DNA from: Erysipelotrichia bacterium
GTDB taxonomy: Bacteria; Bacillota_I; Bacilli_A; RFN20; CAG-826
NCBI GenBank assembly: GCA_012511695.1
Contig: JAAZFO010000078.1
Span: 1-5,700 of the forward strand
Direction of reading: 5' to 3'
DNA: 5,700 nt
The translations under genes and the position numbers were made by a program. How positions within the stretch are numbered: position 1 is the stretch's first letter; the number at the start of each line of letters is the position of its first letter. Shown here in pieces: positions 5,553-5,700 of the stretch. The notes beneath the pieces were generated by a model. That model saw only the letters and a program-made list of their open reading frames with translations, did not search any database and was not told the DNA's origin.

Positions 5553-5700
5553 ATTTAGATAATTCTCACAAACTATCCCTTAATGTGTCCTTGACACCGC
5601 GCTATTTCGGGCGCACCCGTCTATCCCTACTAATCGTTCAGGAAGCAGCTCCAGAATGTATTCGGTTTAAACTATTTATGGATTCACACCATCCGTCCAC

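Larger units (their letters stand above)
5495..5700 (-). promoter_or_regulatory. T-box leader of tyrS (5' end lies beyond the window)
   Basis: This transcribed leader reads the charging state of tRNA-Tyr. Going 5' to 3' on the reverse strand, it shows part of Stem I with the conserved GGTGTGAATCC distal element (5680-5690), then GAATACATTC with TAC (5658-5660) as the likely tyrosine specifier codon, then the TGGAGC segment. Next come a CGGG/CCCG hairpin (5608-5619), a GTGTC-AAG-GACAC hairpin (5585-5597) in the Stem III position, and the T-box AGGTGGTACCACG (5538-5550). The antiterminator and terminator are given separately. Uncharged tRNA-Tyr would pair with the specifier and the TGGTACC bulge, favour the antiterminator and allow tyrS to be transcribed. 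The 5' half of Stem I and the promoter are outside the window. The T-box class is secure. The exact Stem I fold is inferred. Confidence 0.95.

Noticed and set aside
1..5700. CRISPR array, IS element, prophage, toxin-antitoxin or defence genes
   Set aside because: I found no regularly spaced repeats, terminal inverted repeats, transposase-like frames or small toxin-antitoxin pairs. All long frames are accounted for by housekeeping or transport families and one esterase.

Overview
The window looks like chromosomal DNA of a low-GC, Gram-positive-type bacterium (Bacillota in the broad sense). The evidence is a tyrosyl-tRNA synthetase gene preceded by a T-box leader, two lipoprotein-type binding or secreted proteins with clean lipoboxes, strong Shine-Dalgarno sites, AT-rich codon use, and a standard code (TGG for Trp, TGA used as a stop). 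A gut-type anaerobic Bacilli/Erysipelotrichia-like lineage is possible, but this is a guess.

Layout. Positions 1-1856 (+) hold the end of a methionine-type ABC importer operon: the 3' part of the ATPase gene metN (cut by the window edge), the permease gene metI (11-nt overlap with metN) and the binding lipoprotein gene metQ (4-nt ATGA overlap with metI). MetQ captures substrate outside the cell, MetI forms the channel and MetN powers it. This MetN ends right after the nucleotide-binding domain and lacks the C-terminal NIL domain that gives feedback inhibition in E. coli. Positions 1857-2020 are a non-coding spacer with an imperfect inverted repeat. Positions 2021-3037 (+) encode a predicted surface lipoprotein with a SASA/SGNH-type esterase fold. 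Positions 3088-4188 (+) encode a HI0933/BaiN-like FAD-dependent flavoprotein. It has no Shine-Dalgarno site and a good extended -10 promoter placed so that transcription would begin at or beside the start codon, so it is a candidate leaderless gene. A 12-bp hairpin at 4202-4228 separates it from the convergent gene tyrS.

Positions 4261-5478 (-) encode a complete TyrRS. Upstream of it (5495 to the window end, -) is a T-box leader with a recognisable TAC (Tyr) specifier, an antiterminator with the TGGTACC bulge, and an AT-rich competing terminator. This implies induction of tyrS when uncharged tRNA-Tyr accumulates.

I see no phage, IS, CRISPR, defence or toxin-antitoxin content and no multi-gene system that looks new. 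The items worth a second look are the candidate leaderless flavoprotein gene, the NIL-less MetN and the lipid-anchored esterase.
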